Shown here piece by piece: positions 42,854 through 52,045 of a stretch of DNA of 64,000 nt. The DNA is taken from the NCBI RefSeq assembly GCF_032878875.1, contig NZ_CP118157.1, positions 1,860,001 through 1,924,000 on the forward strand. The letters are read 5' to 3'. Both the position numbers and the translations under genes were made by a program. The stretch's first letter is position 1. The number at the start of each line of letters is the position of its first letter. The notes beneath the pieces are model-generated. The model ran no database searches. It saw only the letters and a list, made by a program, of their open reading frames with translations, and had not been told where the DNA came from. The DNA is from Microbacterium sp. AB (GTDB lineage Bacteria > Actinomycetota > Actinomycetes > Actinomycetales > Microbacteriaceae).

Positions 42854-44054
42854 GCGACACCGCGCCGGCCGCCGTGTGCTGGGTCTCGGGGATGGCGGCG
42901 AGGTATGACTCGAGGTTGCGACGGGTCTCCGAGACGGAGTCCCCCCCGAACTTCTCGAGCACGACGTCCGCGAGCACGATGGCGACCATGGCCTCCGCGA
43001 CGACGCCGGCCGCGGGCACGGCGCACACGTCCGAGCGCTGATGGTGCGCCGAAGCCGTGTCGCCCGTGGCCACGTCCACCGTCCGCAGGGCGTGCGGCAC
43101 CGTCGCGATGGGCTTCATGCCGGCGCGGATCCGCAGCAGCGTGCCCGTCGACATCCCGCCCTCGGTCCCGCCCGCCCGGTCGGTCCCGCGGGCGATGCCC
43201 CGGTCGGTGGAGAAGAGCTCGTCGTGCGCCTGCGAGCCGCGACGGCGCGTCGTCTCGAACCCGTCCCCGACCTCGACGCCCTTGATGGCCTGGATGCTCA
43301 TGAGAGCCTGTGCGAGCTTGCCGTCGAGACGGCGGTCCCACTGCACGTGCGAGCCGAGCCCGGGGGGCAGGTCGTACGCGAGCACCTCGACGACCCCGCC
43401 CAGCGTGTCGCCGTCCTTCTTCGCCGCGTCGACCTCGGCCACCATGAGCGCGCTCGTCGCCGGGTCGAAGCACCGCAGCGGATCGGCGTCGAGCGCCGCG
43501 ACGTCGTCGGGCGACGGAAGCGGGGAGCCGTCGGGCACGCGCACGGGGCCGATCGACAGCGTGTGGCTGACGAGACGGATCCCGAGCTCGCCGAGGAACG
43601 CGCGCGCCACGGCGCCGAGGGCGACACGGGCGGCGGTCTCGCGGGCGCTCGCCCGCTCGAGGACCGGGCGCGACTCGTCGAAGCCGTACTTCTGCATCCC
43701 GACGAGGTCCGCATGTCCGGGCCGGGGCCGCGTGAGCGGCGCACCGCGGCCGCGCGACTTCTCGGTGAGCTCCACGGGCTCGGGGCTCATGACCTCCGTC
43801 CACTTCGGCCACTCGGTGTTCCCGATCCGCAGTGCGACGGGGCTCCCGATCGAGAGTCCGTGTCGGATGCCGGCGGAGATCGACAGCTCGTCCTGCTCGA
43901 ACTTCATGCGCGAGCCGCGCCCGTAGCCGAGCTTGCGCCGCTGCAGATCCTCCTGGATGGCGGAGGCGGTCACGGGGACGCCCGCCGGGAGTCCCTCCAT
44001 GAGGGCGATCAGTTCGGGGCCGTGCGATTCGCCGGCCGTGAGCACACGGAGCAT
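42837..44054 (-). CDS. aroC: Chorismate synthase
   Basis: A 405-residue FMN-dependent enzyme that forms chorismate. [45 protein letters not shown] and the C-terminal [20 protein letters not shown] are the standard signatures. It needs reduced FMN supplied from elsewhere. Its start lies six bases after the aroE stop codon. Chorismate is the substrate that TrpE would use, which makes the missing trpE in this window relevant. Confidence 0.98.
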   Translation of the reverse strand: MLRVLTAGESHGPELIALMEGLPAGVPVTASAIQEDLQRRKLGYGRGSRMKFEQDELSISAGIRHGLSIGSPVALRIGNTEWPKWTEVMSPEPVELTEKSRGRGAPLTRPRPGHADLVGMQKYGFDESRPVLERASARETAARVALGAVARAFLGELGIRLVSHTLSIGPVRVPDGSPLPSPDDVAALDADPLRCFDPATSALMVAEVDAAKKDGDTLGGVVEVLAYDLPPGLGSHVQWDRRLDGKLAQALMSIQAIKGVEVGDGFETTRRRGSQAHDELFSTDRGIARGTDRAGGTEGGMSTGTLLRIRAGMKPIATVPHALRTVDVATGDTASAHHQRSDVCAVPAAGVVAEAMVAIVLADVVLEKFGGDSVSETRRNLESYLAAIPETQHTAAGAVSHDLAR

Positions 44055-44059
44055 GATCG

Positions 44060-44923
44060 CTATTCTCCCATGAGCGCCGCGCGCATCGCGGCCACCACGT
44101 CCGCCTCCCGGTCGAGCGGGGTGTCGAGACGGCCGGACGTGAACACGCGCACCTGCAGCACGGCCTGGTGAAGGAGCATGCCGAGCCCCGAATGCGCCTC
44201 GCCGTCGGTCCAGAGTCGCGCCAGCGCGGAGGGCCAGGGATCGTACGCCACGTCGAAGAGCGGTCCTCCCGCCCGCGCGAGCCGCTCCGCGTGCGCGTCG
44301 GGGAGCACGGTCCCCCCGGGCAGGGTCGCGACGGTCAGGTCCACCGGCTCGTGCGCGGCCCCGAAGGGCTCCGCCTGCACCGCGACGCCGGCCCGCTCGC
44401 CGATCGCGACGAGCGGCGCCGCGCGTTCCGGCGTGCGTGCGACGACGTGGACGCGGCGCGCTCCCAGCTCGCCCAGCGCCACGAGCGCCGACGCCGCCGT
44501 CGCTCCGGCCCCCGCGATGCGCGCGGTCTCGACCTCGCGGATCCCGAGCTCGGCAAGCGCGACGACGATGCCGCCGACATCCGTGTTGAATCCGATCGGG
44601 CCCGCTCCGTCCCCGCTGTCGATGCCCGGGAGGTCGCGGGAGGGGGTGCCGAAGAAGAGGGTGTTGACGGCCCCCGTCAGCTCGGCGCGCCTGCCGTGCC
44701 ACGACGCGGCGCGGAACGCCGCCTCCTTGAGCGGCATCGTCACCGCCAGGCCCCGCCATCCCGCTCCGATGCCCGCGAGCGCCTGGTCGAACGCCGCCCG
44801 CTCGACCAGGCGGCGTCCGAACGTCCAGTCGAGCCCGAGCACGCGGTAGGCGGCGCCGTGCAGCTGCGGCGACCGGCTGTGCTCGATCGGCGCGCCCCAG
44901 ACCTCGAGGCGCGTCTCACTCAC
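44060..44923 (-). CDS. aroE: Shikimate dehydrogenase
   Basis: A 287-residue shikimate dehydrogenase. Substrate site: [20 protein letters not shown] and [11 protein letters not shown] with the catalytic Lys; the nucleotide site [12 protein letters not shown] varies from the usual GAGG pattern. GFNTDVGG is conserved. The GTG start at 44923 overlaps the mltG stop by eight bases. The frame running further upstream is a shadow of mltG. Confidence 0.95.
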   Translation of the reverse strand: MSETRLEVWGAPIEHSRSPQLHGAAYRVLGLDWTFGRRLVERAAFDQALAGIGAGWRGLAVTMPLKEAAFRAASWHGRRAELTGAVNTLFFGTPSRDLPGIDSGDGAGPIGFNTDVGGIVVALAELGIREVETARIAGAGATAASALVALGELGARRVHVVARTPERAAPLVAIGERAGVAVQAEPFGAAHEPVDLTVATLPGGTVLPDAHAERLARAGGPLFDVAYDPWPSALARLWTDGEAHSGLGMLLHQAVLQVRVFTSGRLDTPLDREADVVAAMRAALMGE

Positions 44924-46262
44924 AGTAGACCGCGTTCTCGGCGCTCGCCCGGCACCATTCCTGCAGCCGCTCCACGGCCGCCTCGTGCTCCGCGAGCGTG
45001 CTCGAGAACACCGTCTCCCCCGTGGCGAGGTCGACCGGCACGAAGTAGAGCCAGTCGCCGTCCGCGGGCGACATCGCCGCCTGGATCGCGGCCTCGCCGG
45101 GCAGCCCGATGGGCCCCACGGGCAGCCCCTGGTGCACGTAGGTGTTGTACGGGTTCGACTCGTCGGCGCGCTGCTCGTCGGTCGTCCACACCGTGTGCGT
45201 GCTGTCGGCGCCGTACGCGACGGTGGCGTCCGACTGCAGCAGCATGCCCTCGTCGACGCGGTTGAAGAAGACGCGCGCGATCTGCGCCATGTCGTCCTCG
45301 CCACCCGACTCGCGCTGGACGAGGGCCGCCATCGTGAGGATCTGCAGCCGGTCCTCCTCGGGAACGCCCAGACCGTCGAGCCGTTCGAACATCTCGTCGA
45401 CGAGCACGCGGATGACGTCCTCCGCCGTCGCATCCGGCTCGAACGTGTAGGTGGCGGGGAAGAGGAAGCCCTCGATGCTCGGGGCGTCGGCCGGGATGCC
45501 GAACTGCGTGTAGTCGGCCGCCTCTGCCTGCAGCTCCTCCAGCGGGATCTCCGTGACCTCGGAGATGCTCACGAGCGCGTCGGCGGCGAAGCTCCCCTCC
45601 GTGATCAGCACCGTGTTCTCCAGGCGCGTCTCGGGGTCCTCGAGCGCGTCGAGGGCCGCCGCGGACGTCATCTTCTGCTGGAGGCGGTAGACGCCGGGAT
45701 AGAAGGTGGGGTTCTCGCCGCTGTCGAGAAGGTACTGGTAGAACGAGTCCGACTCGAGCGTGACGCCGGCCTCGTGCAGCGAGGCGGACACCGCCTCGCC
45801 CGTGTCCCCGTCGGCGACCGTGACGAGCGCCTCGCCGGTCGCGTCGCCCTCCTCGTAGTCGTGCGGGCCGTCCCAACCCATGACGGCCGAGATCCGGTCG
45901 CCGTAGGCGTTCCACGCCCACAGTCCGCCCGCGGCGACGCCGCCGAGGAGGACGAGCACGATGACGATGGAGATCAGGCAGCCGAGCCTGCTGCCCTTGC
46001 GCGGCGCGGGTCGCCCCACGGTCTCCGGCGTGAAGAGGTCGTCCAGGCCCGCGGGCTGTCGCTCGCCCCTCGCCGTGGCCTCGTCGATGGTCGCGCCCTG
46101 CGGAGCGGCGTCCGCGGGCGGGCGCGTGATCGGCGGACCGGAGGCCGCGTCGTGCGCGGCGGCGCTGGGCAGCGTGCGGCGCGACTCGGCGGCCAGCTCC
46201 TGCGCGCGCCGCTCACGACGCGTCAGCGGGCGCTCGGGATCGGGATTCGAGGTCTCGGGCAT
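44916..46262 (-). CDS. mltG: Endolytic murein transglycosylase
   Basis: A 448-residue YceG-family enzyme that cuts nascent glycan strands and so sets their length. A ~90-residue disordered, charged cytoplasmic N-terminus leads to one membrane helix (LISIVIVLVLLGGVAAGGLWAW, ~95-117), a LysM-like region (TVADGDTGEAVSASLHEAGV), and the catalytic domain with the active Glu in LVQRESGG (~319) and the conserved SPYNTY-like NPYNTYVHQGLPVGPIGLPG. It sits between ruvX and aroE, the usual actinobacterial order. Confidence 0.96.
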   Translation of the reverse strand: MPETSNPDPERPLTRRERRAQELAAESRRTLPSAAAHDAASGPPITRPPADAAPQGATIDEATARGERQPAGLDDLFTPETVGRPAPRKGSRLGCLISIVIVLVLLGGVAAGGLWAWNAYGDRISAVMGWDGPHDYEEGDATGEALVTVADGDTGEAVSASLHEAGVTLESDSFYQYLLDSGENPTFYPGVYRLQQKMTSAAALDALEDPETRLENTVLITEGSFAADALVSISEVTEIPLEELQAEAADYTQFGIPADAPSIEGFLFPATYTFEPDATAEDVIRVLVDEMFERLDGLGVPEEDRLQILTMAALVQRESGGEDDMAQIARVFFNRVDEGMLLQSDATVAYGADSTHTVWTTDEQRADESNPYNTYVHQGLPVGPIGLPGEAAIQAAMSPADGDWLYFVPVDLATGETVFSSTLAEHEAAVERLQEWCRASAENAVYCE

Positions 46263-46270
46263 TCGGGGGT

Positions 46271-46738
46271 CTACTCCAAACCGGTGCCGACGGGCTCCCC
46301 GGGGGCGGATCCCGTCTGCTTCTCCGTGTCGATCGCGTGCTGCAGCAGCACCACCGCGGCGACCTGGTCGACAATGCTACGCGAGCCCTTCTGCGATCGC
46401 CCGGACTGCCGCAGCGCGGAATGCGCGCTCACGGTGCTCAGCCGCTCGTCGACGAGCCTCACGGGCACGGGATGGCGCGCCGCCAGAGCCGCGGCGAAGT
46501 CGCGCGCGTCCTGCGTGGACGGCGTGTCGTCGCCGCGCATGTTGAGCGGGAGCCCGACGACGAACTCGAGCGGCCCGTGCTCGACCGCGAGCTCCACCAG
46601 CCGGGCGATCGAGCGCTCGTTCCGCGGAACCGTCTCCACGGGCACGGCGAGCATCCCGTCGGGGTCGCAGCGGGCGACGCCGATGCGGGCCTTCCCCACG
46701 TCGACGCCGAGCCGGACGCCGCGACGGAAGCCCGTCAC
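46271..46738 (-). CDS. ruvX: RuvX / YqgF Holliday-junction resolvase-like nuclease
   Basis: A 155-residue RNase H-fold protein. RLGVDVGKARIGVA, FVVGLPLNMRGDD and VRLVDERLSTVSAH hold the expected acidic residues. Proposed roles are 16S rRNA 5'-end processing or junction resolution. The GTG start overlaps the alaS stop (GTGA), giving the conserved alaS-ruvX pair. The C-terminal ~20 residues are disordered. Confidence 0.96.
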   Translation of the reverse strand: MTGFRRGVRLGVDVGKARIGVARCDPDGMLAVPVETVPRNERSIARLVELAVEHGPLEFVVGLPLNMRGDDTPSTQDARDFAAALAARHPVPVRLVDERLSTVSAHSALRQSGRSQKGSRSIVDQVAAVVLLQHAIDTEKQTGSAPGEPVGTGLE

Positions 46739-49395
46739 GCAGCGACCAGGCCGCGTCGCACCGCATCGAGCGCCGCCGGGACGGCCGACGCGTCGGCGCC
46801 GCCTCCCTGCGCCATGTCGTCCCGGCCGCCGCCTCCGCCGCCCAGCGCCGCCGCGGCCGCCTTCGCCAGCGCGCCGGCCTTCGCCCCGGCACGACGAGCG
46901 GCGTCGTTCGTCGCGACGATGACGACCGGGCGTCCCGCGACCTCGGCGGCGAGCGCCACCACGGCGGCCTCGCTGCCCAGCCTCTCCCGCACGCTGGAGA
47001 CGAGCGAGCGCACGTCGTCCTGCGATCCGACGGCGCCGACGGACTCCGCCACGAGCCGGACGGCGCCCGCACGCGTCGCGGCGTCGACGAGCGCCGGCAC
47101 GCGTTCGCCGAGCGCCTTCGCCTCGAACTGGGCGATCTTCTTCTCGGCGGCCTTGAGGCTCGCGGCGAGCTCGGACACGCGCGTCGCGAGCTGGTCCTTC
47201 GGCGTCTTCAGCGCCGAGGTGAGCTCGTTCACGAGGGCGCGCTCCGCCGTGAGCTCGCGGAAGGCGTCGAGGCCGACGAGCGCCTCGACCCTCCGGTTCG
47301 ACGCGCCCACCGACGACTCGCCCGTGATGCTGATGAGGCCGATCTCGGCCGACGACGCCACATGGGTGCCGCCGCACAGCTCGCGCGACCACGGTCCCCC
47401 GATGTCGACCATCCGCACCCGGTCGCCGTACTTCTCGCCGAACAGCGCCGTGGCGCCGGCGGCCTTGGCGTCATCGAGGGAGAGCACGCGCGTGGTCACC
47501 TCGAGGTTGTCGCGCACCGCGTTGTTCGCGATCTCCTCGATCTCGGTGCGGGTGACGGGGCTCAGCGCCTGGCCCCACGTGAAGTCGAAGCGCAGGTATC
47601 CGGCGCGGTTGAGCGAGCCGGCCTGCGTCGCGCCCTTGCCGAGGGTGTCGCGGAGGGCCGCGTGCACGAGGTGCGTCGCGGAGTGCGCCTGCGTCGCGGC
47701 GCGCCGGTTGGCGGCGTCGACGATCGTCGACGCCGGCTGTCCGACGCCGACCTCGCCTCGCGCGACCTCGACCGTGTGGCTCACGAGACCGGGCACGGGC
47801 CGCTGCACGTCGAGCACCTCGAGCTCGAACCCGGGGCCGACGATCACGCCCTTGTCCGCGACCTGCCCGCCGGACTCGGCGTAGAGCGACGTCTCGGCGA
47901 CGATGACCTCCGCGATCTGACCCTGCGTCGCGCTGGGCACGCTCACGCCGTCGACGAGCACGCCGAGCACGTTCGTCTCGGTCTCCAGATCGGTGTAGCC
48001 CGTGAAGGCCGTCTCCCCCTGCGCACGGAAGGCGCTGTAGACGCCGACGTCGGCGATGGCGCGCTTGCGCGAGCGGGCGTCGGCCTTCGCACGCTGCCTC
48101 TGCTCCTGCATGAGCGAGTCGAAGGCGTCGCGATCGACGCCCAGGCCCGCCTCCTCGGCGATCTCGAGCGTGAGGTCGATGGGGAACCCGTACGTGTCGT
48201 GCAGGAGGAAAGCCTCGGGCCCCGTGAGCGTCGATCCGCCGGACGCCCTGGTCTTCTCCACCGCGGTGTCGAGGATGGTGGAGCCGGCGGTCAGCGTGCG
48301 CAGGAAGGTCTCCTCCTCCGCGAACGCGTAGGAGGAGATGCGCTGCCAGTCGGTCTCGACCTCGGGGTAGCCCGCCTTCATGGCGTCGCGCGAGGCCTCG
48401 AACAGGGCGGGGAAGGTCGCCTCCTCGACGCCGAGCAGACGCATCGAGCGCACGGTGCGCCGCATCAGCCGGCGCAGGATGTAGCCGCGGCCCTCGTTCG
48501 ACGGCGTCACGCCGTCGGAGAGGAGCATGAGCGACGAGCGCACGTGGTCGGCGATGACGCGGAAGCGGACGTCGTCGACGTGCTCGGCGCCGTAGCGGCG
48601 GCCGGAGAGCTCGACGGCGCGGTCGAGGACAGGGCGCACCTGATCGGTCTCGTACATGTTCTCGACGCCCTGCTTGATGAAGGCGACGCGCTCGAGCCCC
48701 ATGCCCGTGTCGATGTTCTTCTCCGGCAGCTCGCCGACGATGTCGAACTCGGTCTTGGAGCGCACGTTGGCGATCGAGTTCTGCATGAACACGAGGTTCC
48801 AGATCTCGAGGAAGCGGTTGTCGTCGACGGCGGGCCCGCCCTCGGCGCCGTAGGCGGGGCCGCGGTCGAAATAGATCTCCGAGCACGGGCCCGCGGGACC
48901 GGGCTGCCCGGTCGTCCAGAAGTTGTCGGCGCGTCCCAGGCGCTGGATGCGCTCGGCGGGAAGACCCGCGATCCGCTGCCAGAGGGCCGCGGCCTCGTCG
49001 TCGTCCTCGTACACGGTGACCCACAGGTCGCGCTCGGCGAAGCCCAGGCCGCCGTCCGCCTCGCTCGACGTCAGGAGCTCCCAGGCGTAGGAGATCGCCC
49101 CCTCCTTGAAGTAGTCGCCGAACGACCAGTTGCCGAGCATCTGGAAGAAGGTGCCGTGCCGGGCGGTCTTCCCGACCTCCTCGATGTCGTTCGTGCGGAT
49201 GCACTTCTGCACGTCGGCGGCGCGCGCGTAGGGCGCGGGCACCACGCCCGTCAGGTACGGGATGAACGGCACCATGCCGGCGATCGTGAACATGATCGAC
49301 GGGTCGTCGCTCACAAGCGATGCCGACGGGACGATGGTGTGCTCGTTCTTCTCGAAGTAGTCGAGGTAGCGCTGCGCGATCTCCGCGGTCTTCAT
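46735..49395 (-). CDS. alaS: Alanyl-tRNA synthetase
   Basis: An 886-residue class II enzyme charging tRNA-Ala. The catalytic domain (~1-250) starts with KTAEIAQRYLDYFEKNEHTIVPSASLV; the editing domain has the zinc ligands in HSATHLVHAALRDTLG (~572) and ELCGGTHV (~675); the C-Ala domain ends in a glycine-rich LGGGGGGRDDMAQGGG. Length is normal. It is followed by ruvX, mltG and aroE with overlaps or short gaps. Confidence 0.98.
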   Translation of the reverse strand: MKTAEIAQRYLDYFEKNEHTIVPSASLVSDDPSIMFTIAGMVPFIPYLTGVVPAPYARAADVQKCIRTNDIEEVGKTARHGTFFQMLGNWSFGDYFKEGAISYAWELLTSSEADGGLGFAERDLWVTVYEDDDEAAALWQRIAGLPAERIQRLGRADNFWTTGQPGPAGPCSEIYFDRGPAYGAEGGPAVDDNRFLEIWNLVFMQNSIANVRSKTEFDIVGELPEKNIDTGMGLERVAFIKQGVENMYETDQVRPVLDRAVELSGRRYGAEHVDDVRFRVIADHVRSSLMLLSDGVTPSNEGRGYILRRLMRRTVRSMRLLGVEEATFPALFEASRDAMKAGYPEVETDWQRISSYAFAEEETFLRTLTAGSTILDTAVEKTRASGGSTLTGPEAFLLHDTYGFPIDLTLEIAEEAGLGVDRDAFDSLMQEQRQRAKADARSRKRAIADVGVYSAFRAQGETAFTGYTDLETETNVLGVLVDGVSVPSATQGQIAEVIVAETSLYAESGGQVADKGVIVGPGFELEVLDVQRPVPGLVSHTVEVARGEVGVGQPASTIVDAANRRAATQAHSATHLVHAALRDTLGKGATQAGSLNRAGYLRFDFTWGQALSPVTRTEIEEIANNAVRDNLEVTTRVLSLDDAKAAGATALFGEKYGDRVRMVDIGGPWSRELCGGTHVASSAEIGLISITGESSVGASNRRVEALVGLDAFRELTAERALVNELTSALKTPKDQLATRVSELAASLKAAEKKIAQFEAKALGERVPALVDAATRAGAVRLVAESVGAVGSQDDVRSLVSSVRERLGSEAAVVALAAEVAGRPVVIVATNDAARRAGAKAGALAKAAAAALGGGGGGRDDMAQGGGADASAVPAALDAVRRGLVAA

Positions 49396-49432
49396 GGGAT
49401 GGGGACTCGTCCTTGCTGATGCGTGCGGAAGC

Positions 49433-49451
49433 GGCCGCCGGGCGGGCGGCC
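49433..49451. terminator. Hairpin between the small membrane gene and alaS
   Basis: Arms GGCCGCC and GGCGGCC with a 5-base loop, 17 bases after the stop of the small membrane gene and before alaS. It is a short GC hairpin without a T run. Confidence 0.45.
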
Positions 49452-49467
49452 GGGGAACGTCAGGGGG

Positions 49468-49662
49468 TCAGGCGCGCTCGCCGGTCTCGTCGTCGCGGCG
49501 TGACGCCTCGGCGTAGTACGCGTCGGAGATGCGCTCGGTGAACTCTTCGATGCGGGCGTCGATCGATGCGAGCACCTCGTGACCGCGCGGGTCCTTGTTG
49601 AGGACGTGCGCGGCGACGAACCCGCCGACGATGCCGATCAGGAACCACAGCAGTCTCTTCAT
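49468..49662 (-). CDS. Small single-span membrane protein
   Basis: A 64-residue protein: MKRLLWFLIGIVGGFVAAHV forms one membrane helix, followed by NKDPRGHEVLASIDARIEEF and an acidic, basic-mixed tail. I do not recognise a named family with certainty; short proteins like this commonly occur between rpsD and alaS in Micrococcales. I start at the second possible methionine (49662), since residues before it are a basic run not expected in such a protein. TAGGAT 60 bases upstream (49722-49727) is a possible -10 box. Confidence 0.75.
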   Translation of the reverse strand: MKRLLWFLIGIVGGFVAAHVLNKDPRGHEVLASIDARIEEFTERISDAYYAEASRRDDETGERA

Positions 49663-49750
49663 CTCATCCGTCCTCGCGGGTCTCGTCCGCCGGCGCCGCA
49701 CCTCGCGAGCGGCGTCCGTCCATCCTAGTTGCGAATGGCGGCGGCGACGC

Positions 49751-49786
49751 GGGAGGGCGCCGGGGCCGAAGCCCCGACGCCCTCCC
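49751..49786 (-). terminator. Terminator after rpsD
   Basis: GGGAGGGCG and CGCCCTCCC pair, then GGGGC and GCCCC pair after a 2-by-2 internal loop, closed by CGAA. The hairpin begins 21 bases after the rpsD stop. It is strong but lacks a T run. Confidence 0.85.
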
Positions 49787-49806
49787 GGTCGCCCCGCCGT
49801 GCGGGA

Positions 49807-50436
49807 TCAGCGAGCCGCGTAGTACTCGACGACGAGCTGCACGTCGCACGTGACGGGCACCTCGGCGCGCTTCGGCTGGCGCACGAGCTTGGCCTGGAGC
49901 TTGTCGAGCGCGACCTCGAGGTAGCCCGGGACCGGGGGCAGGACCTCGGCGTGACCGCCGGCGGCCGCGACCTGGAAGGGCTCGAGGCCCTCGCTCTTCG
50001 CCTTGACCTCGATGGTCTGGCCCGGCTTCACGCGGAACGACGGGCGGTCGACGATCTTGCCGTCGACGAGGATGTGGCGGTGCACGACGAACTGGCGGGC
50101 CTGCGCCGTGGTGCGGGCGAAGCCCGAACGGACCACGAGGGCGTCGAGGCGCACCTCGAGGAGCTCGACGAGGTTCTCACCGGTCAGGCCGTCGTGGCGA
50201 CGGGCCTCGTTGAACGCGATGCGCAGCTGCTTCTCGCGGATGCCGTACTGCTCGCGCAGACGCTGCTTCTCGCGGAGACGGACGGCGTAGTCGCTGTCTG
50301 CCTTGCGCTTGGTGCGGCCGTGCTGGCCGGGGCCGTAGGGGCGCTTCTCGAGGTAGCGCGCGGCCTTCGGGGTGAGCGCGACGCCGAGCGCGCGCGAGAG
50401 ACGGACCTTGCGGCGGTCCTGGGACTTGGTGACCAT
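49807..50436 (-). CDS. rpsD: 30S ribosomal protein S4
   Basis: A 209-residue S4, a primary 16S rRNA binder that nucleates 30S assembly. The N-terminal region has no zinc-binding cysteines (the C-minus form) and includes KRPYGPGQHGRTKRK; the S4 RNA-binding domain is at ~100-165 (LEVRLDALVVRSGFARTTAQARQ). The ATG at 50436 has AAAGGAAA as ribosome site; an in-frame extension to 50562 is rejected. The gene stands alone, away from the alpha operon, as in other Micrococcales. A 12-codon leader ORF ends at its ribosome site. Confidence 0.98.
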   Translation of the reverse strand: MVTKSQDRRKVRLSRALGVALTPKAARYLEKRPYGPGQHGRTKRKADSDYAVRLREKQRLREQYGIREKQLRIAFNEARRHDGLTGENLVELLEVRLDALVVRSGFARTTAQARQFVVHRHILVDGKIVDRPSFRVKPGQTIEVKAKSEGLEPFQVAAAGGHAEVLPPVPGYLEVALDKLQAKLVRQPKRAEVPVTCDVQLVVEYYAAR

Positions 50437-50446
50437 CGGTTTCCTT

Positions 50447-50485
50447 TCACGTGGCCGCGTCTGTCGCGGTCGCACGGACGTACAT
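50447..50485 (-). CDS. Putative 12-residue leader ORF upstream of rpsD
   Basis: MYVRATATDAAT on the minus strand, with GGGAGAAG four bases before its ATG, a better ribosome site than that of rpsD. Its TGA stop is the start of the rpsD ribosome site, ten bases before the rpsD ATG. A CCGCG/CGCGG hairpin lies inside it. This is a sequence prediction only; it could be chance. Confidence 0.4.
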   Translation of the reverse strand: MYVRATATDAAT

Positions 50486-50613
50486 CGCTCTTCTCCCGCA
50501 GAGGGCGTACGCCGGACTGCCCAGAGGAATGCGAAGAGGGATGTGCCCGGATTTCGAGCCACCCGAGCTTATCAGACGGGGATGGGCGCCGCTCGCCGCG
50601 CGGCCGGGAGCCC

Positions 50614-51996
50614 TCAGGAGCCGAGGATGCGGCGGATCCGCTCGAGTCGCGCGGAGACCTCGCGCTCGCCGCCGTGGTTGGTGGGCTCGTAGTACCGGCG
50701 TCCGACGAGCTCGTCCGGGAGGTACTGCTGGGCGACGACGCCGAGATCGTGGTCGTGCGGGTACACGTATCCCTTGCCGTGCCCGAGCCGCTTCGCGCCC
50801 GCGTAGTGCGCGTCGCGCAGGTGCTTCGGCACGGGTCCCATCCGTCCCGCCTGCACGTCGGCCATCGCGGACGAGATGGCCGTGTAGGCCGCGTTCGACT
50901 TCGCGGCCGTCGCCAGGTAGATCGTGGCCTCGGCGAGGGGGATGCGCCCCTCCGGCATGCCGATGAAGGCGACCGCGTCGGCGGCGGCCACCGCGATCTG
51001 CAGCGCCTGAGGGTCGGCGAGGCCGATGTCCTCCGCGGCGTGGATGACGAGCCGGCGAGCGATGAAGCGCGGGTCCTCCCCCGCCTCGATCATGCGCGCG
51101 AGGTAGTGGACGGCCGCGTCGGGGTCGGAGCCCCGGATCGATTTGATGAAGGCGCTGATGACGTCGTAGTGCTCGTCGCCCTGACGGTCGTAGCGAAGGA
51201 GCGCGCGGTCGACGGCCTGGGCGACCTGCTCGGCGGTCACGACGGACGGCGCCGCCTCATCCTCCGTCCGGTCGTCGTCCTCGGCGCCTTCGTCCTCGGC
51301 GTCGTCGTCTTCCGTGCGGTCCGAGACCGCCACGGCCGCGCTCGCCTCCAGGGCGGTCAGCGCTCGGCGCGCATCGCCCGATGCGAGCTGGATGAGGGCG
51401 GTGCGCGCCTCCGGCGAGAGCGTCACCGCGCCCGCGAGGCCGCGCGCGTCGCTCACGGCCCGGTCGACGAGCGTCCCGAGGTCGTCGTCCGTGAGGGGCT
51501 GGAGGGTGAGCAGGAGCGACCGGGACAGCAGCGGGGAGACGACGGAGAACGAGGGGTTCTCGGTCGTCGCGGCGATGAGGATCACCCAGCCGTTCTCCAC
51601 GCCGGGAAGCAGCGCGTCCTGCTGCGCCTTCGTGAAGCGGTGGATCTCGTCGAGGAAGAGGATGGTCGACTGACCGTAGAGATCGCGCTGGTTCAGCGCC
51701 TCCTGCATCACCTCGCGCACGTCCTTGACGCCCGCCGTGACGGCCGAGAGCTCCACGAACCGCCGGCCGGAGGAGCGGGCGATCGCCTGCGCGAGGGTCG
51801 TCTTGCCCGTCCCGGGCGGCCCCCAGAGGATGACCGACACCGTGCCCGGCTTCGTCGCGCTCGGGTCGGCCAGCGCGACGAGCGGCGACCCCGGGCGCAG
51901 CAGGTGCGACTGACCGGCGACCTCGTCGAGCGACGTCGGACGCATCCGCACGGCGAGCGGCGTCTGCCCCTGGAACAGCGCGGATGGGGAGGTCAT
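50614..51996 (-). CDS. rarA: Replication-associated recombination protein A (MgsA)
   Basis: A 460-residue AAA+ ATPase acting at stalled replication forks. Walker [17 protein letters not shown], Walker [16 protein letters not shown], sensor 1 AATTENPSF, and the C-terminal tetramerisation domain with [21 protein letters not shown] are present. Residues ~224-245 hold an unusual acidic insert rich in Asp and Glu ([18 protein letters not shown]). The ATG is preceded by TAGCCT and six G residues, so the transcript may be leaderless. Confidence 0.96.
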   Translation of the reverse strand: MTSPSALFQGQTPLAVRMRPTSLDEVAGQSHLLRPGSPLVALADPSATKPGTVSVILWGPPGTGKTTLAQAIARSSGRRFVELSAVTAGVKDVREVMQEALNQRDLYGQSTILFLDEIHRFTKAQQDALLPGVENGWVILIAATTENPSFSVVSPLLSRSLLLTLQPLTDDDLGTLVDRAVSDARGLAGAVTLSPEARTALIQLASGDARRALTALEASAAVAVSDRTEDDDAEDEGAEDDDRTEDEAAPSVVTAEQVAQAVDRALLRYDRQGDEHYDVISAFIKSIRGSDPDAAVHYLARMIEAGEDPRFIARRLVIHAAEDIGLADPQALQIAVAAADAVAFIGMPEGRIPLAEATIYLATAAKSNAAYTAISSAMADVQAGRMGPVPKHLRDAHYAGAKRLGHGKGYVYPHDHDLGVVAQQYLPDELVGRRYYEPTNHGGEREVSARLERIRRILGS

Positions 51997-51998
51997 CC

Positions 51999-52031
51999 CC
52001 CCAGGCTAGTCGCGACCTGGGACACCGTCCG
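51999..52031. repeat. Imperfect direct repeat, copy next to rarA
   Basis: This 33-base stretch begins in the rarA promoter. It matches 54440-54472 on the other side of secA2 at 27 of 33 positions; both begin CCCCAGGCT. Confidence 0.55.
52003..52008 (-). promoter_or_regulatory. -10 box of rarA, probably leaderless
   Basis: TAGCCT on the minus strand followed by six G residues and the rarA ATG. The G run itself could also act as a crude ribosome site. Confidence 0.45.
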
Positions 52032-52045
52032 GTCCGGCCCGCGCC

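Noticed and set aside
49396..49467. T-box or leader attenuator before alaS
   Set aside because: Only a short GC hairpin is present; no T-box sequence or specifier codon pattern was seen.
50437..50562. 42-residue N-terminal extension of rpsD
   Set aside because: Not in S4 proteins; ATG at 50436 has the ribosome site and family N-terminus.
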